Below are positions 43,201-52,517 of a stretch of 58,870 bases of DNA, one piece after another (position 1 is the first letter of the stretch; each line of letters begins with the position of its first letter). The stretch spans positions 1 through 58,870 of the forward strand of contig JASMLX010000027.1 of the NCBI GenBank assembly GCA_030748495.1. Direction: 5' to 3'. Made by a program: the position numbers and the translations under genes. Under the pieces are notes generated by a model that saw nothing but the letters and a program-made list of their open reading frames with translations, searched no databases and was not told the DNA's origin. The DNA comes from Candidatus Poribacteria bacterium (lineage in GTDB: Bacteria; Poribacteria; WGA-4E; UBA9662).

Positions 43201-45657
43201 TTAGGTTCGGAGTTCAGCCTGAAACCGAGATGTCAACTTATCGATAATTCTGTTGTGAACCTCGTCTACCTCTGCATCGGTCAAGGATTCAGTTTTGGCA
43301 TGGTAGGCGATGCTGTAGGCTAAGCTCTTTTTGCCCTCTGGTACTTGGTTGCCCGTATATAAATCAAAGAGATACGCCTGACTAACTAACTCTTTCCCCA
43401 TAGAGTGAATCACCGTCAACGGTTGGTCGGCGGGTAGGTTTTCATCGACTAAGATTGCCAAATCTCGACTGATACCCGGATGGGTTGGAATCGGAACGAA
43501 CTGCTTTTCTGGGTTAGCTAAGGTCGCAATTGTATCGAGGTTTAGTTCAAAGAGATAAGCTCGATCCGATAAATCGAAGCTTTCCGTCACCTCTGGATGA
43601 ACTTCACCGAACACGCCAAAGGAGACATTATTATGCCAGAGTTCAGCACAGCGGCCCGGGTGGAAGGTTGATAATGCGGCCGACTTTATTTCATAGTCTG
43701 TCACGCTGGAAGCCTCTAGTAGTCCTTCGATAACGCCCTTGAGGTCATAAAAATCGATGGGACGTTTCGCTGACCCGTACCAACCTGTGCCAAGGTTGCC
43801 AACCATTACGCCCGCTACGTGTTGTTGCTCAACTGGTAATTGTTGAGCGCTTAGGTCCACTTGATCTGAAGGCAACCGGAAGACTCTAGCGATCTCAAAC
43901 AGCCGAATATCGGTGACCTGATGGGAATAATTCCGTTGGGCATTCACCAGCAAACTAGGTAATAGCGAAGTGCGCAAAACAGCAAATTCCTCGTTCAGTG
44001 GATTCTGGATTGGAATCAACCGTTGCTGTGCCATCCGGAGTCGCTTGGGCATATCGGCATGATAGAAAGCGTAGTTAATTGCCTCCATCAGTCCACTTTC
44101 CAGCAGGTGGGATTTAACATGCTGTTCAATCGTTGATTGAGGTTGGTGATCGGGAATTGGAATGTCACCTACCGGCAACTTGATGGGAATCCGGTTATAA
44201 CCGTAAACCCGGGCGATCTCTTCCACCAAATCGATTTCACGCTCAATGTCGGGACGGTAAGTCGGAACCGTCACCGACAAACACGTATCGTCTGAGGCTG
44301 TGATTTCAAATCCAAGCAAAGATAAGATCTGGATTATCTGCTGACGTGTGATTTCGGTGCCTAAAATCTGGTTTGCACGGTCAGGCCGCAAATCGATCTG
44401 TTTAGCAGTTTTTGGATCCGGGTAAACATCAATGATGCCTTTAGCGACTGTCCCACCAGCTAGTTGCTGGATTAATTGTGTGGCACGATTAAGCGCCGGA
44501 ATCACGCCTTCAGGGTCAGTTCCGCGCTCAAAACGACGCGAGGCATCGGTGTGCATTCCCAGTGATTTGGAGGTACGACGGATACTAGTGGGTGAAAAGT
44601 AAGCGCTTTCCAGGAGAATATCAATTGTTTGATCTGAGATGGCTGATTCCAAACCACCCATTACTCCAGCCACAGCCATCAGACGTTCGGCATCAGCGAT
44701 TACCAACATATCTTCAGTCAAGGCACGATCCACTTCGTCTAGTGTTTTCGGGATCTCGCCGGACCGGGCACGGCGGACAACAATCCGCCGGTCAGCCAAT
44801 TTATGCCAATCAAAAGCGTGGAGCGGTTGTCCTAGTTCCATCAAGACCAGGTTGGTTACATCGACGACGTTATTTATCGGTGAAAGCCCAACTGCTCTCA
44901 AGCGATTCTGCAACCAATCGGGGGAAGGGGAAACTTCTATTCCCTGAATCACCCGTGCGGCATAGCGAGGGCATAGGTCTGGATCTTGAACCTCCACTGC
45001 GGTTAAATCTGTAATCGATGTTTCACCTTCATCGACCTCAATTTGTGGCTTGCGGAGCGGATTCCGTGAGGTATGGCCGAATGAGATGGTAGTACCAATT
45101 TCGCGAGCAATCCCCAGCAAAGACAGGCAATCAGGTCGGTTGGGCGTAATCTCCAGATCCATGATGACATCGTTCAGATTGAGTGCGGTAGCTAAAGAGG
45201 TTCCAACGGTTAAGGTCTCTGGTAATTCCATTAGACCCGAATAATCGTCGGACAATAATAACTCTTTGGCTGAACAGAGCATTCCACTAGATGAAATCCC
45301 CCGCAGTTTAGCTTGTTTAATTACCATCCCGCTGGGCAAAACCGTACCGACTAGTGCCACCGGTACAGTTAAGCCTTGGCCGGCATTGGGGGCACCACAG
45401 ACGATCTGTAAGTTTTGCTCCTGACCGACATTGACCTGACAAACCACTAGTTTGTCAGCCTGTGGATGGGAGGTCACCTCGTCGATTCTTCCAACTACCA
45501 CAGACTCTAAACCCCGTCCCAAATACGAAATTTCATCCACTTCAATTCCAAGCATCATCAGTTGGTCTGCCAACTCCTCTGGTGATGCAATCTTGTTGGA
45601 CTGTTCGTCACCGCTAAAATCGATATATTCTCTCAACCAGTTTAGGCTGATTTTCAT
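43201..45657 (-). CDS. pheT: Phenylalanyl-tRNA synthetase beta subunit
   Basis: The beta subunit of PheRS, needed with PheS to charge tRNA-Phe and to edit Tyr errors. Domains in order: the N-terminal part (MKISLNWLREYIDFSGD), the EMAP/tRNA-binding domain (CQVNVGQEQNLQIVCGAPNA), B3/B4 editing domain, B5 domain (LLGFEITASDD), the catalytic-like core (LVEEIARVYGYNRIP, ...NPLNEEFAVLRTSLLPSLL) and a C-terminal ferredoxin-fold anticodon domain (PTHPGISRDLAILVDENL). The length of 818 residues is normal. A GGGAG ribosome site precedes the ATG. pheS is not adjacent in this window. Confidence 0.97.
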   Translation of the reverse strand: MKISLNWLREYIDFSGDEQSNKIASPEELADQLMMLGIEVDEISYLGRGLESVVVGRIDEVTSHPQADKLVVCQVNVGQEQNLQIVCGAPNAGQGLTVPVALVGTVLPSGMVIKQAKLRGISSSGMLCSAKELLLSDDYSGLMELPETLTVGTSLATALNLNDVIMDLEITPNRPDCLSLLGIAREIGTTISFGHTSRNPLRKPQIEVDEGETSITDLTAVEVQDPDLCPRYAARVIQGIEVSPSPDWLQNRLRAVGLSPINNVVDVTNLVLMELGQPLHAFDWHKLADRRIVVRRARSGEIPKTLDEVDRALTEDMLVIADAERLMAVAGVMGGLESAISDQTIDILLESAYFSPTSIRRTSKSLGMHTDASRRFERGTDPEGVIPALNRATQLIQQLAGGTVAKGIIDVYPDPKTAKQIDLRPDRANQILGTEITRQQIIQILSLLGFEITASDDTCLSVTVPTYRPDIEREIDLVEEIARVYGYNRIPIKLPVGDIPIPDHQPQSTIEQHVKSHLLESGLMEAINYAFYHADMPKRLRMAQQRLIPIQNPLNEEFAVLRTSLLPSLLVNAQRNYSHQVTDIRLFEIARVFRLPSDQVDLSAQQLPVEQQHVAGVMVGNLGTGWYGSAKRPIDFYDLKGVIEGLLEASSVTDYEIKSAALSTFHPGRCAELWHNNVSFGVFGEVHPEVTESFDLSDRAYLFELNLDTIATLANPEKQFVPIPTHPGISRDLAILVDENLPADQPLTVIHSMGKELVSQAYLFDLYTGNQVPEGKKSLAYSIAYHAKTESLTDAEVDEVHNRIIDKLTSRFQAELRT

Positions 45658-46380
45658 TCCTTTACTCCCGCTTCAGATCTATCTTTTAATTGCCGTTTGA
45701 TAGGAATCCCCACCTATTTAAATTTAGCTGCAAAATGCTTGATTAAATAATTGTTGACGTTATGAGTAATGTCGAATTGTAATTCGGGTTTTGGCGGAAG
45801 GCCTCTACATAATCATTAAAGGCTGGGTATGGATCCGTTACTCTTTTTCCGATCAGTTGATGTCGGGATGGGGTATTTTTTCTCCTCGAATGTCATCACT
45901 TTTCAATCTCAAAATCCCTTCTAAGCCTTGCTCTGGATAGGATCGAAACCTGGAGTTTAAGGAGTTAATCCCAGTACCGGAGCCAGTTCTTTTCGAGATT
46001 GAAAGCGATTTTGTTGCAGATGTTTCAACACTTTCGACCGCTTTTTAAGAGAGGATTTCTTTGGATTTGCTAAAAAATAGCGTCACAAGTATTCAATTAT
46101 TTTGAAAGCAAATTCGTATTAGAATTCCAAGCAACCTTATACCCACCAGCGCATTTGAATTATAGCCGACTGGCAATCGAACTGCAAGTTGGCTGATACA
46201 TGAGTTCCTGGCTGATCTTTGGGCAGCATCAGATCGCACCTTCAAGATCAGATATTATCTTGCATCTCCCACTTTCGACCTGTGTGTTTATGGTATCGAT
46301 TAAAAGTCTAAAGTAACGGTAATGACAAAAGATAAGTAGCATAGTATAATAAGGAAAATGAACAGTGAACAAAGGAAAAC
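45658..46380. other. Intergenic region of 0.7 kb, nothing recognised
   Basis: This stretch lies between the leftward pheT gene and the rightward dehydrogenase and must contain both promoters. Short frames such as LFFRSVDVGMGYFFS (near 45845) might be gene debris. No family, RNA or terminator could be supported. Confidence 0.4.
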
Positions 46381-47484
46381 ATGAAAACCAAAGCTGCTGT
46401 TGTCTATGAACACAACGCACCAATTGTGGTTGAAGACCTCAATTTAGCCGATCCAAAAGAGAATGAAGTGCTAATCAGGATGGGAGCCAGCGGTGTCTGC
46501 CATTCGGACTGGTCAGTGGTCACAGGAACGATCTACTATGACCCGCCAGTAGTTCTCGGCCACGAAGGGGCAGGAGTAATTGAGGCAGTTGGTAAAGACG
46601 TTGACTATGTAAAACCGGGTGACCATGCGATTTTGTCTTTTGTCACCTACTGTGGCGGTTGTCGGATGTGCCAAGCAGACCGGGTGGTTCTTTGCGAGGG
46701 ATTTCCAGTTAGACTCGGATTCCTGCTGGACGATACCTGCCGGCTTACCAATCAAGCCGGCCAACAGATGCCACAAATGGCCCGGATCGGGACTATGTCG
46801 GAGTACGCCGTCGTACCTGAGCAGAGCTTGATTAAAATCAACCCCGATTATCCGCTGGAAAAGGCGGCACTAGTCGGATGTGGTGTCACTACTGGAGTTG
46901 GCGCCGTTATCAATACTGCTCAGGTGCAGCCTGGCGAATGGGTAGCCGTTATCGGTGCAGGCGGGGTTGGTCTCAATGCGGTTCAAGGGGCCAAATTAGC
47001 CGGTGCCGAACGGATTTTTGCCATCGATCTGGTCGAGAGAAAGTTGAAGTTTGCCACGGCGTTTGGTGCGACAGATCTGATCAATGCATCTCAGGTCGAT
47101 CCGGTAGAGGTAATCCAAGATTTAACCGACGGCAAAGGGGTCGATTACGCCTTTGAGGTGATTGGCAAGACAGAGACAATTCGGTTAGCCTATCAGATCA
47201 TTCGAAGGGCCGGTATGGCAGTTGTCATCGGTATTGCCAGCCCTTCGGCTCAAATTGAGATCCCGGCACAGGATCTGGTGCGAACCGAAAAGCGTTTAGT
47301 TGGTTCATTTTACGGTTCGGCTATTCCTCGTGTCGATATGCCACGCCTTCTCAACTGGTACAATCAAGGGCAAATCAAACTCGACGAACTAATCACCCAA
47401 ACCTACACCTTAGATCAGATTAACCAAGCCTTCGACGATTTGAATGCGGGCCGAAATGCTCGTGGTATGATCCGCTATAGCTGA
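46381..47484 (+). CDS. Zinc-dependent alcohol dehydrogenase (MDR family)
   Basis: A 367-residue NAD-dependent dehydrogenase close to the class III/long-chain type. Catalytic zinc ligands are in GVCHSDWS and LGHEGAGV. The structural zinc site is complete as C-x2-C-x2-C-x7-C in YCGGCRMCQADRVVLCEG. The Rossmann loop is VIGAGGVGLNAVQGA. The C-terminus TYTLDQINQAFDDLNAG is typical. A ribosome site, AAAGGAAA, precedes the ATG. It converges with an aldo/keto reductase gene across a hairpin. Unlike the dehydrogenase at 31383 it keeps both zinc sites. The alcohol substrate is unknown. Confidence 0.93.
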   Translation: MKTKAAVVYEHNAPIVVEDLNLADPKENEVLIRMGASGVCHSDWSVVTGTIYYDPPVVLGHEGAGVIEAVGKDVDYVKPGDHAILSFVTYCGGCRMCQADRVVLCEGFPVRLGFLLDDTCRLTNQAGQQMPQMARIGTMSEYAVVPEQSLIKINPDYPLEKAALVGCGVTTGVGAVINTAQVQPGEWVAVIGAGGVGLNAVQGAKLAGAERIFAIDLVERKLKFATAFGATDLINASQVDPVEVIQDLTDGKGVDYAFEVIGKTETIRLAYQIIRRAGMAVVIGIASPSAQIEIPAQDLVRTEKRLVGSFYGSAIPRVDMPRLLNWYNQGQIKLDELITQTYTLDQINQAFDDLNAGRNARGMIRYS

Positions 47485-47503
47485 TTCAATTTTACTCGTC
47501 TCC

Positions 47504-47533
47504 GGCTGATCGGCCTACCCAGTTGAATCAGCC
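47504..47533. terminator. Hairpin between convergent genes
   Basis: GGCTGAT and ATCAGCC enclose 16 bases between two convergent genes. There is no clear T-run, so a bidirectional terminator is possible but not certain. Confidence 0.35.
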
Positions 47534-47545
47534 ATTGGCAAGGTC

Positions 47546-48490
47546 CTAAAGCTGTTGACGAAACAGATCGAACTTTTCCAGATCTTCTTCTGGTAATGGT
47601 ATACTGGCAGCCCGAACATTGGCCAATAACTGTTCTTTGTTGAGCGAACCAATATTATTACCTTGAATTCGCTTCTCCCGGAGACAAAACTGCAGTGCCA
47701 GTTGTAGAATGTCAATTCCTTCTTCCTGGCACCATTGCCAAATCTTTCCCGCCGGTTCTAAGTCGGCATCGTTTTTCCAGCGACCGGTCTCCTCTACCAC
47801 CCTTTTAAGGTCAACACCCGTCAGCATCCCACGCAAAATCGACCAGCCGTTCATTACACCGATATCGGCGGCCGCTGCCGCTGGTAAGACCTGATCCGCC
47901 GCTGTTTGGCGGACCAGATTGTAGTCATTAAAACAGAGGAAAAAATCAACCTGGCCTGTCGCGATAGCTTTAAGATGGAAGTCGTGAGGCCGCATTCCAT
48001 AGCCGATGAAACGAGTATAACCCCTTTTTTTGCATTCTAACAATCCCTCTAATGCACCGTTGAGTTCTAGCGTCGGCTCAATTTCAGGTGGATCGTGGAT
48101 CATCAACCCATCTACATAGTCGATATTCAGTCCTTTGAGCTGATCTTCCACGTCAGCCAGCACACGATCTCGTGAATAGTCAGGTCGTCCTTCGCCGTAG
48201 CCGCCCCATTCGGCACCAGAGTGGCAGCAAACGCGGGCGGTAATCACGACCTCCTCCCGCCGGATCTCTTTCATGGCCAGCCCTAACTTGCGTTGCGAGT
48301 CTCCGTAACATCTAGCCGCATCAAAATGATTAGCCCCAATACTAACAGCAAACTTGATCAGGTCAACGGCCTCCTCATCAGAAACAAAACCAAAATTGTT
48401 GCCAAATCCTTGTGTACCAAAAGGAACCACTGGAATCATTATTTCGGTCCGTCCCAGTCTCCGGCGTGGAAGTGCATGTTCAACTGTCAT
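47546..48490 (-). CDS. Aldo/keto reductase family protein
   Basis: A TIM-barrel NADPH-type oxidoreductase. The ATG at 48490 (MTVEHALPRRRLGRTE) is preferred over the longer frame to 48583, because AGAGAGAAAG stands before it and the longer N-terminus looks non-coding. Asp and Tyr of the catalytic tetrad are in FDAARCYGDSQ and His is in GLMIHDPPE. The Lys position appears to be Arg (VVITARVCC). The Rossmann-like cofactor end reads IQGNNIGSLNKEQL. It is 314 residues long. It is followed upstream by a sugar-isomerase-like gene on the same strand, 132 bases away. The substrate is unknown. Confidence 0.88.
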   Translation of the reverse strand: MTVEHALPRRRLGRTEIMIPVVPFGTQGFGNNFGFVSDEEAVDLIKFAVSIGANHFDAARCYGDSQRKLGLAMKEIRREEVVITARVCCHSGAEWGGYGEGRPDYSRDRVLADVEDQLKGLNIDYVDGLMIHDPPEIEPTLELNGALEGLLECKKRGYTRFIGYGMRPHDFHLKAIATGQVDFFLCFNDYNLVRQTAADQVLPAAAAADIGVMNGWSILRGMLTGVDLKRVVEETGRWKNDADLEPAGKIWQWCQEEGIDILQLALQFCLREKRIQGNNIGSLNKEQLLANVRAASIPLPEEDLEKFDLFRQQL

Positions 48491-48621
48491 TGATCTTTCT
48501 CTCTGTTGGTGGTTGGACTTTTTGTAGTAATTATTGTTAGCATCTAAAGGAGGCAGCGTGGCATAGATGAAACCGAGAGGCAATCACGCTGCCGTATCTA
48601 CGCAAATTTTTCAGGTCAACA

Positions 48622-49383
48622 TCAAACGTTACAGACGTCGTAAGCGACTTTCATCGCCTCTAGTGGATCACCTTTAGGGCCAAATTCGTGACCGACATAT
48701 AGATCGTAACCGGTAGCGACAATAGCTCGTATCACAGCCGGATAATAGATCTCTTGCTGGTCATCAAGGTCTTTTCGGCCTGGATTTCCAGCCGTATGGA
48801 AGTGGCCAATGTATTCAATATTATCGGTAATATTGCGGATTAAGTCGCCTTCCATGATCTGCATATGATAGATGTCGTACAGTAGTTTAGCCCGAGGGGA
48901 ACCAACACCTTTGCAAACTTCAACTCCCCAAGCTGTATTGTCACACTGGTAATCGGGATGGTTAACCTTGCTGTTCAACAACTCGATATTCAGGTTAATG
49001 CCTTTCTCTTCAGCGTAACCGGTCGCCCGCAGGAGACCTTCGATCGTGTTATCCCGCCCCTCTTTTTCTGATTTTCCTTCGCGGTTACCGGAGAAACAGA
49101 TCACGCCTGGAATATCGTATTCCACCGCTAAATCGATACTTTGGCGGAGTTCATCTTCAATTCGATCGTGATTCTCTTTTTTATTCAAACCGTCTGGCAG
49201 CGATTTATGACCAGAAATAGTGGCAATTGCTAATCCGGACGCTTTGACTAGATCCCAGTATTCACGCGGTAGCATTTCAATCGATTTGTAACCGATTTTG
49301 GTTGCCTCTTTGATCACCTGTTCTGCGGTATAACCCCCTCGGGCGAAGCACCCATAACAGGCAGATTGATTAATTGACCCCAT
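48622..49383 (-). CDS. Sugar phosphate isomerase/epimerase family protein (hydroxypyruvate-isomerase-like)
   Basis: An AP-endonuclease-2-type TIM barrel of 253 residues. Metal ligands typical of the family are Glu in NLNIELLNSKV, Asp and His in LLYDIYHMQIMEGD, His in IGHFHTAGNPGR and Glu in LYVGHEFGPKG. The order and spacing best fit the Hyi (hydroxypyruvate isomerase) and IolE-like branches. The start is firm, with GAGGAG before the ATG. With the reductases and dehydrogenases nearby it fits a carbohydrate-derivative pathway. Confidence 0.88.
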   Translation of the reverse strand: MGSINQSACYGCFARGGYTAEQVIKEATKIGYKSIEMLPREYWDLVKASGLAIATISGHKSLPDGLNKKENHDRIEDELRQSIDLAVEYDIPGVICFSGNREGKSEKEGRDNTIEGLLRATGYAEEKGINLNIELLNSKVNHPDYQCDNTAWGVEVCKGVGSPRAKLLYDIYHMQIMEGDLIRNITDNIEYIGHFHTAGNPGRKDLDDQQEIYYPAVIRAIVATGYDLYVGHEFGPKGDPLEAMKVAYDVCNV

Positions 49384-49543
49384 GTTTTCTCCTCTATACT
49401 TGGTTAAAATAATAGGAAAATTGTCAGTTCGGCGTGACTATCACTCGGTCACTCGGTTTTACCCACGGGTAGGTAGTGTATCAAAAAAACGATAAGCTGA
49501 CAAGTAAAGTAAGTCAATGTTGATTTACCGTAGCGCCGTAAGG

Positions 49544-50014
49544 TTAACAATCTTCCTCGCTGTTACTATCGTCTAAATCCTTCAGAGTTTCGTTGAGACG
49601 GGCAACCAGTTGCAACACACCCCCTCGCAAAATGCTACTGTAATCTTTTAATCCTTGATTAACTTGATCCAACTGTTGGCTTAAGCGGATAGCTGCTTTC
49701 AGGTTAGTGTGAATCTCTACTAGATGTATTAGTAACTTGTCATTAGCTAGCTGGCTAAGAGGCTCAGCTTGAAGCATTATAGCGGTTACCTCTTCTCTTA
49801 ATCGAAGGATTTCTTCCATTACCTGTTCAATATCATCAATCTGAAGCAACTTTTCTACGCTAAACGGCTCCTGTCTCAGGCTGCGTTGTGTTGCCGTTGT
49901 CGCCCGCTGCATAATTTCAATATAGTTGGGGTGGTCGGCGGAAAGTTCAACCTCCCAGTTTTTACTCATAGACTCTATTTGATCGGTTCTGTCGTCCAAG
50001 GATGTTTCTCTCAA
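49544..50014 (-). CDS. Helical protein of unknown function
   Basis: A largely helical, cytoplasmic-looking protein with no membrane segment, zinc motif or known domain. Leu-rich heptads occur in DDIEQVMEEILRLREEVTAI and IHTNLKAAIRLSQQLDQVN, suggesting a helical bundle or coiled coil. The listed TTG start gives 156 residues; ATG at 49969 (MSKNWEVEL) gives 141 and is the more likely start. It lies between the isomerase gene and an aldo/keto reductase gene on the same strand. No function can be assigned. Confidence 0.6.
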   Translation of the reverse strand: MRETSLDDRTDQIESMSKNWEVELSADHPNYIEIMQRATTATQRSLRQEPFSVEKLLQIDDIEQVMEEILRLREEVTAIMLQAEPLSQLANDKLLIHLVEIHTNLKAAIRLSQQLDQVNQGLKDYSSILRGGVLQLVARLNETLKDLDDSNSEEDC

Positions 50015-50041
50015 TTATGACCTGTTAACACCACGGGCTCG

Positions 50042-50995
50042 TCAGCATCGCGACATCTGCTGAATTGCAATCAGGACATCGTCCGGTAGTGCTCCTTTAA
50101 TTGCGGCCTGATAGTTGGCGTCAACTTCTGCTGGATTTTGTGCGCCAGGAATTACGGAGTGAATCGCTGGTTGGCTCAAGATATAGCGCAGGCTTAGTTC
50201 GTGCATCGGCATTCCCAGATCTTCGCTCAGTCGATACAGACGCCAGAGTCGATCCAGAGCCTTTTCATTAACCCATCCCATCCAGTTTCTCTCCTTTTTC
50301 ATCCTCTCTATTCGACGATATTGTCGAGTTGCTAACAGGCCATCACGGAATGGCCCCCCTGCTACGACTCCCAGATCATGTTTCCGGGCGGCGGGTAAAA
50401 TACGGTCTTCGATAGCTCGATTTAGGAGAGTATAACCATTAGCAATCTCTATTACATCAAAACGTCCGGTTTCGGCTAATTTGCCTGGGAATTCGACTGA
50501 ATTACTCCCCAGACCGATTGCGCCAACGATTCTCTCCTGCTTGAGTTTCTCCAAAGCTCGGATGACCGGCGCATCCAACGTTTTTTCATCCCACCCCCAA
50601 ATCTGCATCTCTGGTTCGTGTACAAACACCATCTCCAGACGATCTTTTTGCAGCAACCAGAGCGAGTGTTCGACGACCCGCCGTATACAACCTTCGCTCC
50701 GATAAGCATCTTCTCCAAACGAATGGGCAATCGTTTGGTTGAAATGGCCGACTTTGGTACTGATAAAAACAGGCCTGCCCTCATGCTTCTTCAGTGTACG
50801 ACCCACTAGTTCTTCACTTTCACCCGCCCCATACTGCGGAGCGGTGTCCATATAGTTAATTCCTAACGACAAGGCGCGATCCAGAAGCTCAAGCGCATCT
50901 GTTCTTGGAATCCTAAAGTCACCGGTAAAGCGATAGCATCCTAATCCCAGTCGGGTTACCTGGTATTCGGTCCGTCCAAGCCTGTTCGTTTCCAA
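50042..50995 (-). CDS. Aldo/keto reductase family protein
   Basis: A second TIM-barrel aldo/keto reductase, 317 residues, only distantly similar to the one at 47546. The catalytic tetrad is complete: Asp and Tyr in YMDTAPQYGAGES, Lys in FISTKVGHF and His in VFVHEPEMQ. The cofactor end is HSVIPGAQNPAEVDAN. The family of D-threo-aldose or galactose 1-dehydrogenase-like reductases is the closest by pattern. The start is TTG at 50995 (METNRLGRTEYQVTRLG). It is 33 bases downstream of the serine hydrolase stop on the same strand, so they may be cotranscribed. Confidence 0.9.
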   Translation of the reverse strand: METNRLGRTEYQVTRLGLGCYRFTGDFRIPRTDALELLDRALSLGINYMDTAPQYGAGESEELVGRTLKKHEGRPVFISTKVGHFNQTIAHSFGEDAYRSEGCIRRVVEHSLWLLQKDRLEMVFVHEPEMQIWGWDEKTLDAPVIRALEKLKQERIVGAIGLGSNSVEFPGKLAETGRFDVIEIANGYTLLNRAIEDRILPAARKHDLGVVAGGPFRDGLLATRQYRRIERMKKERNWMGWVNEKALDRLWRLYRLSEDLGMPMHELSLRYILSQPAIHSVIPGAQNPAEVDANYQAAIKGALPDDVLIAIQQMSRC

Positions 50996-51028
50996 AATTT
51001 TGCGCTGTTTGGTTGTAAAAGAAGAGGT

Positions 51029-52087
51029 TTAGTTAACAGCGGCCGCCACGATGTTCGAACACCGAGCTAAAATTCCCGTCTGATGAGCCTTCGGTTGGGA
51101 TGTAAGGATAACACAGACAACCCTTCGTTGCGGATCAATCCAGGTAACTGTACCTGTGGCTCCGTAATGACCGAAAGTTCCAGCGCTTGGCAAACTACCG
51201 AATAACATATTAAAAGGTGTGTGGATTCGCCAACCTAACCCCCAAGCCAATTTAACTTTCTGGTTAGCGGGGATTTGTGGCAGAAAAGCCGTGTGGTCAA
51301 CCGTCATAGCTTTAACTGTCGTAGGACTCAACACACGTTGTTGTCCCAATTTCCCCTGTTCCAGAAACATTTGTCCAAACCGGGACAGGTCCTTGACAGT
51401 AGAGAACATTCCACCCCATGGAGCAGCAAAATTACGCCAGTAATCCCTGTTCCAGTTCCAACTTTCATTTTCCATCTTTGCACCGACGTCGATGTAGGCA
51501 ACTTGGCCCACCGGTAAAGGTCCCAGTCCGAGTGAAGTCCGGTGCATTTGCAACGGCTGAAAAATCTCACCATGCAAAAAGTGAGGAAGTGAATCACCGG
51601 TCAATCGTTCAACAATTTCACCCAACAGAGCAATGCCGCAACTCTGGTATTGGATCTGAGTGCCGGGGGTAAAATCGAGTGGCAGTTGACAGATTCGCTT
51701 TACAAATTCCGATAGCGGTGCATGTTCCTGACGCATTTGTGTATTTCCCGGTAACATATCGGGTAACCCGGAAGTGTGCGTCATCAGATGATACACCTGA
51801 ACATCTTCCTTGCCGTTGTTATTGAATTCAGGAATTACCCGATGAACAGGATCGCCCAACTTCAGCAAGCCTCGCTCAACCAGCAACATCACAGCGGTTG
51901 CTACCACGGGCTTCGTAATAGAAGCAACTAGGAAAATGGTATCGGTTGTTGCTGGCGGAGATTCAGGTGAAGGGTTGAGTTGGCCAAAGGCCAACGACTG
52001 TATTGTCTCGGTTTCCCGGGAAATCGCAACTGCCAGAGCGGGGATCTGCTCCGATGCAACTATATCTGCTAAGAATTGGCGTGTCAT
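51029..52087 (-). CDS. Serine hydrolase of the beta-lactamase (class C/DD-peptidase) family
   Basis: A 352-residue penicillin-recognising-fold protein. The nucleophile motif SxxK is Ser56-Ile-Thr-Lys59 in LVASITKPVV. The second motif, Tyr-x-Ser/Asn, is likely in IQYQSCGIALLGE. The third is FGHYGATGT (HxG in place of KTG). There is no signal peptide, so it is probably cytoplasmic, as in many esterase (EstB)-like members that do not degrade antibiotics. It heads a leftward unit with the aldo/keto reductase. The substrate is unknown; an esterase role is more likely than resistance. Confidence 0.88.
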   Translation of the reverse strand: MTRQFLADIVASEQIPALAVAISRETETIQSLAFGQLNPSPESPPATTDTIFLVASITKPVVATAVMLLVERGLLKLGDPVHRVIPEFNNNGKEDVQVYHLMTHTSGLPDMLPGNTQMRQEHAPLSEFVKRICQLPLDFTPGTQIQYQSCGIALLGEIVERLTGDSLPHFLHGEIFQPLQMHRTSLGLGPLPVGQVAYIDVGAKMENESWNWNRDYWRNFAAPWGGMFSTVKDLSRFGQMFLEQGKLGQQRVLSPTTVKAMTVDHTAFLPQIPANQKVKLAWGLGWRIHTPFNMLFGSLPSAGTFGHYGATGTVTWIDPQRRVVCVILTSQPKAHQTGILARCSNIVAAAVN

Positions 52088-52266
52088 ACGTTTTGATGTT
52101 GGCTTAACTTATCAGCTAAACACAGATGTGCGGTGAAGTAGGTTTACCTTGACAGTAATCGTGAAACCAAAGGATTTTTGTAGATCTATTTTACGGAGAT
52201 AGAAATAGATGTCAAGGGGCGGACTCACTATAGATATTCTAGTAAAATCTACTGGCGAAAATACGT

Positions 52267-52286
52267 GATTAGCGACGATTAGCGAC
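52267..52286. repeat. Tandem direct repeat GATTAGCGAC, two copies
   Basis: Two perfect ten-base copies sit head to tail, one helical turn apart, about 230 bases upstream of the sigma-factor start in the 361-base gap between divergent genes. The spacing would suit a protein binding one DNA face. No other element was recognised in this gap. Confidence 0.45.
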
Positions 52287-52517
52287 AGAAGAAATTAATT
52301 AAGGAAGCGAAGATCAGAAAGACTAGCCGATGCAATAAGACTTGCGAAGTTCCATTTGATTTGCGTCTAAGCTCAAAGTATCGCAACAGTTTAAAACAGT
52401 GCGGTTCGGATCGTGAAGTAAACTTATCTTACCATTCTACGTCTATGCTTGCACGAAGTTAAACCTAAATCCTATTCCAACGTCGATTCTACTTTTCTTG
52501 GGGTGGAGGTAAGTACT

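Noticed and set aside
51029..52087. Beta-lactamase conferring drug resistance
   Set aside because: No signal peptide and the third motif is HxG; the esterase-like branch of the family is more likely.
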